Below, piece by piece: positions 1-5,843 of a stretch of 5,872 nucleotides of DNA. Both the position numbers and the translations under genes were made by a program. Source of the DNA: Candidatus Zhuqueibacterota bacterium (GTDB taxonomy: Bacteria; Zhuqueibacterota; Zhuqueibacteria; Residuimicrobiales; Residuimicrobiaceae); contig JAFGSU010000210.1 of the NCBI GenBank assembly GCA_016934435.1, positions 1 through 5,872 on the forward strand, read 5' to 3'. Below the pieces are notes generated by a model. That model worked only from the letters and a program-made list of their open reading frames with translations, did no database searches and was not told the origin of the DNA. Positions within the stretch are counted from its first letter, which is position 1, and each line of letters starts with the position of its first letter.

Positions 1-3000
1 AAATCGTTGTCGGCATCAATTTTCGCATCCACGATGGGCATGCAAACGGTGTAGGTTTTAGGATTCGGCACCACACGCGAAAAATCGTAGGCCGTGATAC
101 CGTTGTTGGTGACCATCTCGACCAGAGCATTATTGACACGGTCATAGGTCACCTGACCGGTGGCGTTCAGGTTGGTCTTGTTATCATACATCGGCGTCTT
201 GGCCGGGATGATCATGTAAGAAGAACACAGGCTGTCACCCGCATCGCCCTGCAGCCAGACGACCGCTGTACCGGGATTAAATCCGTCGCAGGCGGCGATG
301 AAACGATGCCACGTGCCGTCAATAGTTTCCACCGCAAAATAACTGCAGGTGGTACCGCCGACTTTTTCCCTTGAGAATTCATGGAGCACGGTGCCGTCGG
401 TTTTAATGTAACGCGCTTTCGTACCCACGCCTTCGATGAACAGATAGGTCGTATCCACCGGGCTGATGGCATAGCGGGCGGCGCTTTTTTCGGGCAACGG
501 AATATCCGCACCGCGCGTAAAAGTAGCGCCATCGGTGGTCTTGATGGTGAAGATTTTTTCGTTATCGGAACCGGAGACAAATACCGTAACGTTATTGCCC
601 ATGCCCGCGACACCGAGGGCGTCGCCGACACGGCCTTCGAGAACACCGTCGAACACCTTTACCGGCACAGCCGCTTCATTGGCCCAATGATAGAGTTTGA
701 AATTTACGCCTGCAAGCGCCAGATTGCCGACAAAAATCTGACCGTCATCGGTCACCGCGCACATATTTACATGATAGGTGCCGCCGCCGATGCCGGTATT
801 ATCCAGCGTCCTGAGTTTTTCACCGGTATCGGCATTCAGAACAGTGATATACGAACCGCCGACGCGGCTGACGCTGATGAGATGATGCGTTTTCTTGTTA
901 TAGGCAATGGTTCGCACCTGATCTTTGTTGGTATCTTTATAGAACCACTCGGCGCTGTCCGCCTTTTGCCGCCAGAGCACCGGCCACAGTTCAAAACCAT
1001 CGACCGAAACGCTCACCTCGAAAATGCCTGCGTCGGTGTTGAAGGAAATCGCATCGGCAAAGGCGCCTTCATCGATCGGCGTACAGCTCACGGTGACGAC
1101 CAACGTATCGCCGACATTGAGGGTCAAGGCGGAATCCACATCGGTGTCAAAAATAGGCAGGTCGGTGGTTACCTCGGTGATTGCAAGCGGTGCTGTGCCG
1201 ACATTGGTCACCCAGAAAGCCTGTTCGGCTGTGCTACGCAGCGGAATGTCGCCGAAATCGATCCCTCGGGTGGAAAAGACCGGTTCACCCATGGGGATAC
1301 CGGCATGGGGCTCGATATTTTCAAAACTATACGCTGACAGGCCGTTATTGGTAGAAAGTTCGATGAGCTGATTATTCCACACCTCATACACGGCCTGAGC
1401 CGTGGCGTTGGCGTTGGCAGTGTTGGAATACCATGGCGTCCGCGGCCAGATCCAATCCGGATCGATATAGGCGCAGAGATTATCTCCATCTTCGCCCATC
1501 AGTTCGACAACCTGCACGCCGGGCGTCCAGCCATTGGCGATCATGAGGAATTTTCGTGCAATACCCGTCAACACCGACACTTCATAATATCGGGCCGAGA
1601 CGCCGGATATCTGTTGTGTATCCAACTCCTGAAGAACCGTACCGTCGCGTTTGATGTAACGGATGGGTTTGGCCGGACCAGAAATAAAAAAGTACTGGTT
1701 ACCTTTTACCGAGCTGATACCGTAACGTGCAGCGGATTTTTCCGGCAATGGAATTTCTCCGTTGCGGATGAACGCCTCGCTATCGGTGGTGGCAAAGATG
1801 AAAATCTTTTCATTATCCTGCCCGGAGGCATAGACCTCGACATTTTTACCGGTTCCGGAGCAATCCAGGGCGTCGCCGACGCGGCCTTCCAGCACACCAT
1901 CGAATACCAGCACCGGCGCCGCATCCTCATTGCCCCAGTGATACAATTTATAGTTCACTCCGGGCAAGGCAAGATTACCGACGAAAATCTGGCCGTCGGC
2001 TGTGCAGGTCACCATATTCATGTGATAGGTGCCGCCGCTGATGCCGGCATTATTCAGGTCCTTAATAAAAGCGCCGGTCTCCGGATCAAACACCTTGATG
2101 AACGAACCACCTTTGCGCGAAGCCACAATCAAATGCCTGGTGGCTGGATTGTAGCTGATGGAACGAACCAGGTTATCGGTACCAAACCAGGCAGCCGTAT
2201 CAGCCTTACTGCGCCAGGACAGCGGCCAGACAGCATACCCTGCGAATGGAAACACCGAAATGCTGTTATTGGTGGCCAGGAAGAAGATGCGGTTGCTGTC
2301 GGGCTCGACGATGACTTCGCCGACTCCGTTTACATTCGGATTGGTGCCCAAACCGGCGAAAACCGCATTTACTTTCGCATCCGGCAACGGGTCCATGATC
2401 TGCACCAGACGACCCATGGCCGAGACCTGATTGCCGTCGAATACGCCCATATACCAGTGGCCGAAAAACGGAAAAAGATGCATGGCGCACGATGCGGTGG
2501 AGATGACCGTAGTGCTGATCTCGGTTTGTTTGACGCCATTGTCGTACAGCGTCATCGCACTGCCCGGATATTTGAGCCAGTACAGATCAGGATCCACTAC
2601 AAAAATATCGGTAGCGCGGCCGTTGTCGAACACTTTTTCCACGCTGAACTTGGCGCCATCCTGAGCGCCGAGGATGGTCACCTTGGAACCGGCATTGTTG
2701 CCGGAAATGTAGATTTTAGTGTTCAATCCTTCGCCGATGACGGTAAAGGCATCGCCGTAGCGGGTGGCGCCGGCGACAGTGGTGTCGGCAGCAACGGTGG
2801 GCGCTGCACTCTCATCCGCCCAGCGGTAAATTTTGAATCCATTGCCTACATTGAGGTTACAGGCATAGATCACACCGTCATCCGCCACACCCACTTTGTT
2901 GAGATGATAAGTGCCACCCAAAACGCCGGTCATATCCAGCTGACCGAGGCTGTCTCCAGTGGCCGCATCCAGTACGACGATACGGTGACCCAGCGTGCGG

Positions 3001-3191
3001 GTCGCCACCAGCAGGTGGTTGGTGGTTTTGTTGAGGGCGAAACTGCGGGTCATGTCATCCTTCTTGATAAAATTCTGATCCGCTTCGTCCCAGTTGATTT
3101 TCCACATGGCCGTTTTGGTCGTATCCACTGCGGCGAAACTCACCGCCACCGACAAAACGACGATGGAAAACAGTACCATGAACCTTCTCAT
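1..3191 (-). CDS. Large exported protein with three propeller-like repeats and an ASH domain (C-terminus beyond window)
   Basis: Translating the minus strand from ATG at 3191 gives 1063 codons with no stop before the left edge, so the C-terminus is missing. AAGGAGG lies 6 nt upstream of the ATG. Residues 1-20 form a signal peptide (MRR, then a hydrophobic run ending VSFA), so the protein is exported. Three homologous units follow at about 29-316, 322-626 and 736-1040. Each opens with a WxxxW-like motif, carries NxxTxHL, a TG turn, GGTYHxN, DGxIxxxNL and K(I/L)YxW, and ends with a TNN-aromatic strand. An ASH/Hydin-type Ig domain lies at about 641-731 (IDFGDIPLRST, VTNVGTAPLAI, F-x-N-T-D-A). 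The units resemble DUF4623-type proteins from memory, which I could not check. The final residues (PIVDAKIDADND) may begin a further domain. No catalytic motif is visible; a binding or structural surface role is inference. It is probably not co-transcribed with the glycosidase gene 272 bp upstream. Confidence 0.9.
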   Translation of the reverse strand, partial: MRRFMVLFSIVVLSVAVSFAAVDTTKTAMWKINWDEADQNFIKKDDMTRSFALNKTTNHLLVATRTLGHRIVVLDAATGDSLGQLDMTGVLGGTYHLNKVGVADDGVIYACNLNVGNGFKIYRWADESAAPTVAADTTVAGATRYGDAFTVIGEGLNTKIYISGNNAGSKVTILGAQDGAKFSVEKVFDNGRATDIFVVDPDLYWLKYPGSAMTLYDNGVKQTEISTTVISTASCAMHLFPFFGHWYMGVFDGNQVSAMGRLVQIMDPLPDAKVNAVFAGLGTNPNVNGVGEVIVEPDSNRIFFLATNNSISVFPFAGYAVWPLSWRSKADTAAWFGTDNLVRSISYNPATRHLIVASRKGGSFIKVFDPETGAFIKDLNNAGISGGTYHMNMVTCTADGQIFVGNLALPGVNYKLYHWGNEDAAPVLVFDGVLEGRVGDALDCSGTGKNVEVYASGQDNEKIFIFATTDSEAFIRNGEIPLPEKSAARYGISSVKGNQYFFISGPAKPIRYIKRDGTVLQELDTQQISGVSARYYEVSVLTGIARKFLMIANGWTPGVQVVELMGEDGDNLCAYIDPDWIWPRTPWYSNTANANATAQAVYEVWNNQLIELSTNNGLSAYSFENIEPHAGIPMGEPVFSTRGIDFGDIPLRSTAEQAFWVTNVGTAPLAITEVTTDLPIFDTDVDSALTLNVGDTLVVTVSCTPIDEGAFADAISFNTDAGIFEVSVSVDGFELWPVLWRQKADSAEWFYKDTNKDQVRTIAYNKKTHHLISVSRVGGSYITVLNADTGEKLRTLDNTGIGGGTYHVNMCAVTDDGQIFVGNLALAGVNFKLYHWANEAAVPVKVFDGVLEGRVGDALGVAGMGNNVTVFVSGSDNEKIFTIKTTDGATFTRGADIPLPEKSAARYAISPVDTTYLFIEGVGTKARYIKTDGTVLHEFSREKVGGTTCSYFAVETIDGTWHRFIAACDGFNPGTAVVWLQGDAGDSLCSSYMIIPAKTPMYDNKTNLNATGQVTYDRVNNALVEMVTNNGITAYDFSRVVPNPKTYTVCMPIVDAKIDADND
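72..986 (-). repeat. Propeller-like repeat unit 3 (codons 736-1040)
   Basis: The third homologous domain starts with WPVLWRQKAD directly after the ASH domain and ends with TNNGITAYDF. It shares GGTYHVNM, DDGQIFVGNLAL, KLYHW, EGRVGDAL and LPEKSAARY with unit 2. Because units 2 and 3 flank the ASH domain, the duplicated block may have carried the linker domain, or the ASH domain was inserted between the copies. Confidence 0.8.
999..1271 (-). other. ASH / Hydin-type Ig-like domain (codons 641-731)
   Basis: The translated segment has the usual signature of ASPM-SPD-2-Hydin (choice-of-anchor D) domains. It begins with IDFGDIPLRST, continues with a WVTNVGTAPLAITEV strand pair, then a low-complexity acidic loop, TLNVGDTLVVTVSCTP and a closing ISFNTDAG strand. 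In bacterial surface proteins such domains usually act as rigid Ig-like spacers or binding modules. Here it separates propeller-like units 2 and 3. Confidence 0.75.
1314..2228 (-). repeat. Propeller-like repeat unit 2 (codons 322-626)
   Basis: The second homologous domain runs from WPLSWRSKAD to the TNNGLSAYSF strand. It is very close to unit 3: residues 415-442 match residues 832-859 at 24 of 28 positions, and both contain GVLEGRVGDAL, DNEKIF and LPEKSAARY. This points to an internal duplication more recent than the split from unit 1. Confidence 0.8.
2244..3107 (-). repeat. Propeller-like repeat unit 1 (codons 29-316)
   Basis: This is the first of three homologous domains in the large exported protein. 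Landmarks are TTNHLLVATR, VLDAATGDSLGQLD, GGTYHLN, DDGVIYACNL, FKIYRWADE and RYGDAFTV. It is the most divergent unit: it lacks the LEGRVGDAL and LPEKSAARY motifs that units 2 and 3 share, although the aligned positions are recognisable. The alternation of short beta-rich segments with turn motifs suggests a beta-propeller, which is an inference from pattern. Confidence 0.75.
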
Positions 3192-3197
3192 ATACGT

Positions 3198-3204
3198 CCT
3201 CCTT
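3198..3204 (-). promoter_or_regulatory. Strong ribosome-binding site of the large repeat protein
   Basis: AAGGAGG, read on the minus strand, is a perfect Shine-Dalgarno sequence 6 nt before the ATG at 3191. It fixes the start against the second ATG at codon 5. Confidence 0.85.
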
Positions 3205-3220
3205 GTTTTATGAGATGTTT

Positions 3221-3236
3221 GCACCGGTTTCGGTGC
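3221..3236 (-). promoter_or_regulatory. Small perfect hairpin in the 5' leader
   Basis: GCACCG-AAAC-CGGTGC on the minus strand folds into a 6-bp GC-rich stem with a 4-nt loop, 16 nt upstream of the Shine-Dalgarno. No U-run follows, so it is not an intrinsic terminator. If the promoter proposed at 3246-3274 is right, the hairpin sits at the very 5' end of the mRNA, where such stems can protect the transcript. That role is inference. Confidence 0.5.
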
Positions 3237-3245
3237 GGTTGATTA

Positions 3246-3274
3246 GTTATTTTCACCTTATTTTTATCTTTCAA
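3246..3274 (-). promoter_or_regulatory. Candidate sigma70-like promoter of the large repeat protein
   Basis: On the minus strand TTGAAA (3274-3269, 5 of 6 to consensus) is followed after 17 nt by AATAAC (3251-3246, 4 of 6). Transcription would begin near 3239, giving a leader of about 48 nt. The -10 match is weak, and the phylum may use different promoter consensus sequences, so this is tentative. The -35 and spacer overlap the large inverted repeat. Confidence 0.3.
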
Positions 3275-3326
3275 ACCTTGGTAGAAATTAAACGTTTTCG
3301 ATGCTACTAAGGTTGAAAAATAAGGT
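3255..3326. repeat. Nested 72-bp inverted repeat in the intergenic region
   Basis: The outer arms ACCTTATTTTT (3255-3265) and AAAAATAAGGT (3316-3326) are perfectly complementary over 11 bp. The inner arms AACCTTGGTAG (3274-3284) and CTACTAAGGTT (3304-3314) pair at 10 of 11 positions, the exception being a G.T wobble. Between the arms are an 8-nt left bulge, a 1-nt right bulge and a 19-nt loop containing AAACGTTT. No T-run follows immediately on either strand, so it is not a clear terminator. Its position upstream of the large gene makes an operator or a regulatory RNA structure possible. Confidence 0.6.
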
Positions 3327-3381
3327 TATGAGCTGTTCTATCTTGTACTATTTTTATCTATATTTTGCGTATATCATGCTC

Positions 3382-3399
3382 TCATCCTGCGTTCATCCT
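3382..3399 (-). repeat. Pair of AGGATGA direct repeats
   Basis: AGGATGA occurs twice on the minus strand (3399-3393 and 3388-3382) with an 11-bp repeat distance, about one helical turn. It lies roughly 110 bp upstream of the candidate -35. It may be a protein-binding site or chance. Confidence 0.25.
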
Positions 3400-3441
3400 A
3401 TTCTTATTTTTCGTCCACTTTTTTTTGTGAAAGAACTTGAT

Positions 3442-3455
3442 GGACGACCTCGTCC
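3442..3455 (-). terminator. Weak hairpin just after the glycosidase gene
   Basis: GGACG-AGGT-CGTCC on the minus strand forms a 5-bp stem with a 4-nt loop, starting 8 bases after the stop codon. There is no U-tract behind it (ATCAAGTTC follows), so it is a poor intrinsic terminator. It is listed only because it is the one candidate close to the gene end. Confidence 0.2.
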
Positions 3456-3463
3456 CATTGCTC

Positions 3464-5308
3464 TTATTTCAGCAAAGTGATTCTTATCGTCCTGGAAAAA
3501 TACTCCGTAGATAGACAACAGACATAGACTCCGGCACAGAGTCCTTCTGCGTCAAACGTAACCGAATAAGAACCGGCTTGCTGAAATCCATCCTGCAGGA
3601 GGCGCACCTCGCGACCGACAAGATCATACAATTTCAGGCTGACCATTCCATCCCGCGCCAAGTGATAATCAATCGTCGTCACCGGGTTGAAGGGATTGGG
3701 ATAATTCTGCAGCCGGGCAATCCTTTCCGGTCCGGCTTGCCCGGCCTGTGCAACCTCAGTCGGGATGCTTAGGTTGCGCCGGCTGCGGATCAACATGATG
3801 GCGTCGGCGAAGAGCAATTGGCTGCTGCCGATATTGTTGTTAGATAGTCGAGCAATTTTTTGCCCGCCACCGGCCTCAAAATAATAGTCGCCCAGTTTGA
3901 ACCACCGGGCGGTTCCCAATGAATTTTGATCAACTAAGACCGTATCCACACTCTTATAGCTGTAGATCACAAAGGGCGCTTTTTGGGTGGCGTTCCAGTG
4001 ATAAATATTGAATGTATATAATTCATACCAGCCCTGTTCCGGAATATTGGCATAATATTCGATCCACCTGTCACCGTCCTGCCTGCAGTAAAGATTACCG
4101 TCTTTAAATCCGGGGATTCCGTTATAAACGGTCCATCCTTCCGACCTGACCACGGCCGCGTCATCCTCGTTGATAATAATAGCCGGTTGCCGCCAGTCAG
4201 CCGGGCGATCCGGAACGGTTACTGGAGACTGGTAAACCGTCTGCTTGAGCTGCGGCAAATCATCGGCCAGGGTGTTGTAATACCAGATGACGTGTCCCGG
4301 CAGATTGTAATTGCGCGTAGTATTAATCATGGCGATGATTTCATCCGTCGGCACTAAATAATCGTTTGCAATGGAGCAAATACCCGGATAAAATTTGCTC
4401 AAATCGGTTATATACGAAATTTGCCGCTGCAACTCCGACACATAGACGGCGTTAGTCGGCCAGTACAGCTGAGTCGATACAAAATCGAGGTAACCCTCGT
4501 TGATCCACGACCGCCAGTCCTGGCAAAAATTAATGTAACCGTAACTGTACGCGATCGGCGCATTGCTGACAAAGACATCCGGATTTACGGCTTTGATCGA
4601 ATCATAAAACGCGGCGACGAATTCGGTCAGCTTTTGCGCCCGCCAGCGCATCCATTCTGCATCACCGGAATAAGCAGGCGGGGCAGCGCCGTTGTGATTC
4701 TGTTGGTAGGCTGCCACCGTGGCCGGATCGTAGCCGCAATCCAGCTCCGGATAACGAATGCGATCCAGCTCGATACCATCGACGTCGTAATTGGCCGCCA
4801 CCTCCTGACACAGATCGATTAAGAACTGCTGCGCCTCGGGATTGACATGGCTGAGCCATTTCCAGCGGTAGTCGCCGTTGAACAACACCGAGCCATCGCG
4901 ATGCTGGGCAAACCATTCGGGATGCACTTGATACAGGTCGTCGTTGTTGTCATGGCAGGCGCTAAAGCCGTATTCGAACCAGGCCTCTACGTGCAGGCCG
5001 CAGCGGTGGCCTTCGGCGATCATGTCCGCTAATACATCCCTGCCGGCCGGAAGATTCGGATCGGTCCATTTGCCGGTCAGATCATGAAAAATTTTGCTGC
5101 GGAAATAGGGGTAGCCATAGCGCCAGACGTCCACATACACGGTATTGAGGTTGTGCGCGGCAATATCCTCCATCATCGCGGCGATAGTCTCTTTGGACGG
5201 CACCGATTGAAAGTTGCCGCCCCAGGCGATCCAGACGCCGCGCAGTTCAGGCTGCGCAACGGCATGAGTGGTTATGAGAAAGAACAGCACTAAAAATATT
5301 TTTTTCAA
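3464..5308 (-). CDS. Secreted GHL10/DUF187 family 10-like glycosyl hydrolase with golvesin-like domain and type IX-style sorting domain
   Basis: This is a complete gene of 614 residues from TTG at 5308 to TAA at 3464. Residues 2-18 (KKIFLVLFFLITTHAVA, cut before Q19) are a signal peptide. Residues 21 to about 355 match GHL10/DUF187 proteins: ELRGVWIAW at the start, HVEAWFEYGF (106-115), HPEWFA (129-134), SHVNPEAQ, then GIELDRIRYP (178-187) carrying the likely active-site acids, and DFVSTQLYWP. Family members include E. coli DigH, which acts on peptidoglycan glycan strands; the substrate here is unknown. Residues ~376-507 resemble golvesin/xanthan-lyase C-terminal domains (GWYELYTFNIY, VDQNSLG, WFKLGDYYFEAGGG, FADAIMLI), probably carbohydrate-binding. 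Residues ~528-614 are a sorting domain (YPNPFNPVTTIDY, LYDLVGREV, GLCAGVYV) of the kind cleaved during type IX secretion. The product should therefore be released or surface-anchored. An ATG at 5428 would add 40 residues encoded partly by an intergenic repeat, so TTG is preferred. Confidence 0.93.
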   Translation of the reverse strand: MKKIFLVLFFLITTHAVAQPELRGVWIAWGGNFQSVPSKETIAAMMEDIAAHNLNTVYVDVWRYGYPYFRSKIFHDLTGKWTDPNLPAGRDVLADMIAEGHRCGLHVEAWFEYGFSACHDNNDDLYQVHPEWFAQHRDGSVLFNGDYRWKWLSHVNPEAQQFLIDLCQEVAANYDVDGIELDRIRYPELDCGYDPATVAAYQQNHNGAAPPAYSGDAEWMRWRAQKLTEFVAAFYDSIKAVNPDVFVSNAPIAYSYGYINFCQDWRSWINEGYLDFVSTQLYWPTNAVYVSELQRQISYITDLSKFYPGICSIANDYLVPTDEIIAMINTTRNYNLPGHVIWYYNTLADDLPQLKQTVYQSPVTVPDRPADWRQPAIIINEDDAAVVRSEGWTVYNGIPGFKDGNLYCRQDGDRWIEYYANIPEQGWYELYTFNIYHWNATQKAPFVIYSYKSVDTVLVDQNSLGTARWFKLGDYYFEAGGGQKIARLSNNNIGSSQLLFADAIMLIRSRRNLSIPTEVAQAGQAGPERIARLQNYPNPFNPVTTIDYHLARDGMVSLKLYDLVGREVRLLQDGFQQAGSYSVTFDAEGLCAGVYVCCLSTEYFSRTIRITLLK

Positions 5309-5317
5309 ATTGACGAA

Positions 5318-5323
5318 CCTTTT
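5318..5323 (-). promoter_or_regulatory. Ribosome-binding site supporting the TTG start
   Basis: AAAAGG on the minus strand ends 9 nt before TTG at 5308. The signal peptide begins exactly at that codon. No comparable site precedes the in-frame ATG at 5428, so this site decides the start. Confidence 0.6.
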
Positions 5324-5382
5324 AAAAAGATCATATTGAATTCTATTCAGACCATCTGTTAATATATATGCAAACGTTCCCC

Positions 5383-5433
5383 GGCGGGCAGGAATGCCTG
5401 TGCTCCACTCGGAAGGCTGGTTTTCCAACCCGC
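5383..5433. repeat. REP-like double-palindrome repeat, copy 1
   Basis: Module A is GGCGGGCAGGAATGCCTG (5383-5400) and module B is GCTGGTTTTCCAACCCGC (5416-5433), joined by 15 nt. Copy 2 has the same layout and length exactly 135 bp away: module A is identical and module B differs at one base. The stems are partly degraded in this copy: the outer part of module A no longer pairs, and module B has one mismatch. Sequences of this kind are common intergenic palindromes in several bacterial phyla and often give rise to spurious predicted peptides. Confidence 0.75.
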
Positions 5434-5517
5434 CGCGTTATCAGTGCTCAATTATATACTGATCTCTCCAAATTTTAGTTTGAACAACAGGATTTATGCT
5501 TTCTCCACTACAGCATT

Positions 5518-5570
5518 GGCGGGCAGGAATGCCTGCCCTCCAGCCAGACAGCGGGTTTTCCAACCCGCTG
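5518..5570. repeat. REP-like double-palindrome repeat, copy 2
   Basis: This is the intact copy. Module A pairs GGGCAGG with CCTGCCC around an AATG loop (5521-5538). Module B pairs CAGCGGGTT (5549-5557) with AACCCGCTG (5562-5570) around a TTCC loop, a perfect 9-bp stem. The two adjacent hairpins with a short linker form a bipartite REP-like element. No transposase is present in the window, so it is presumably mobilised in trans or spread by another route. Confidence 0.8.
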
Positions 5571-5651
5571 ACTGACGATTTCTCAACCCACGACACACCG
5601 CGCCTGTTCTAAAAGTGCGATGACAACCGTCGAATATTGTTAAGTGACGGC

Positions 5652-5725
5652 ATGCCCCCTCATCCTGTCCTTCTCTCCGCCAAAAAATGGACGGACAGGC
5701 CCCTTTGAGAAACGGGGGAGAAGGC
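5652..5725. repeat. GC-rich foldable repeat element
   Basis: Several competing stems overlap here. CCTTCTCTCC (5669-5678) pairs with GGGGAGAAGG (5715-5724) over 10 positions with one wobble. CCTGTCC (5664-5670) pairs perfectly with GGACAGG (5693-5699). TCCGCCA (5676-5682) pairs with TGGACGGA (5688-5695) with one bulge around an A5 loop. CCCCTTT (5700-5706) pairs with AAACGGGG (5710-5717) with one bulged C. The CCCCCTCATCCTGTCCTTCTC text resembles common dispersed intergenic repeats. There is no T-run, so it is not a standard terminator. Confidence 0.6.
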
Positions 5726-5786
5726 ACTGATAACGTAGAATCTTTACATTTTTTGAACTTTGGACAACTTGGCTCCGATTAGTTCT

Positions 5787-5843
5787 GTAGAGTAGGACAA
5801 GGGCGCAGAGATTTTATAATCCTGATTCCCTTGAACCCTCGTC
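5787..5843 (-). ncRNA. Group II intron domain VI with candidate branch-point A
   Basis: GAG (5840-5838) pairs with CTC (5792-5790), GG with CC (5796-5795), and CAAGGG (5833-5828) with CCCTTG (5803-5798). CAG/CTG and GATT/AATC continue the stem to an ATAA loop. The unpaired A at 5793 is the seventh base from the proposed 3' splice site, the usual distance for the lariat branch point. Confidence 0.7.

Larger units (their letters stand above)
5436..5735. repeat. 12-bp inverted repeat bracketing 300 bp
   Basis: CGTTATCAGTGC at 5436-5447 recurs as its exact reverse complement GCACTGATAACG at 5724-5735. The repeats enclose the intact double palindrome and most of the foldable element. One end abuts REP-like copy 1 and the other abuts the foldable element. 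An additional ATCAGT/ACTGAT stem lies at 5440-5463. It may mark an inserted or inverted cassette. Confidence 0.4.
5309..5786. other. Gene-free repeat-rich region upstream of the glycosidase
   Basis: I see no coding sequence of my own choosing here. Next to the gene, 5324-5380 is AT-rich on the minus strand (TATATATT, TAGAAT, TATGAT) and probably holds its promoter, but no -35/-10 pair is convincing. Beyond it lie two 51-bp palindromic repeats, a short unstructured spacer (5448-5517), a 5-bp stem CCGTC/GACGG at 5627-5650, a GC-rich foldable element, and the flank of the group II intron. Confidence 0.6.

Noticed and set aside
381..1337. Open frame of 318 codons on the plus strand
   Set aside because: It is also antisense to the repeat protein. 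It partly echoes the other antisense frame because both mirror the duplicated units 2 and 3.
1614..3242. Open frame of 542 codons on the plus strand
   Set aside because: It lies antisense to the continuous minus-strand frame, which has a signal peptide, a perfect ribosome-binding site and recognisable repeated domains. The plus-strand translation shows no domain, no good ribosome-binding site and an unlikely His/Arg-rich composition.
4421..5293. Several short plus-strand frames over the glycosidase gene
   Set aside because: They are antisense shadows of a clearly identified glycosidase with conserved family motifs.
5309..5428. N-terminal extension of the glycosidase starting at ATG 5428
   Set aside because: The first residues translate REP-like copy 1 and AT-rich promoter-like DNA. 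The signal peptide and ribosome-binding site fit TTG at 5308.
5383..5570. Possible CRISPR array
   Set aside because: There are only two copies, the unit is a double hairpin with a variable internal linker, and the 84-bp gap is too long for a spacer. No cas gene is present.
5494..5727. 77-codon minus-strand open frame
   Set aside because: It is made almost entirely of the palindromic repeat and the GC-rich foldable element. Peptides like WKTR and GGQAFLPA are typical artefacts of such repeats.
5756..5772. AACTTTGG/AACTTGG near-direct repeat
   Set aside because: It is short, imperfect and isolated, and could easily be chance in the 3' flank of the intron.
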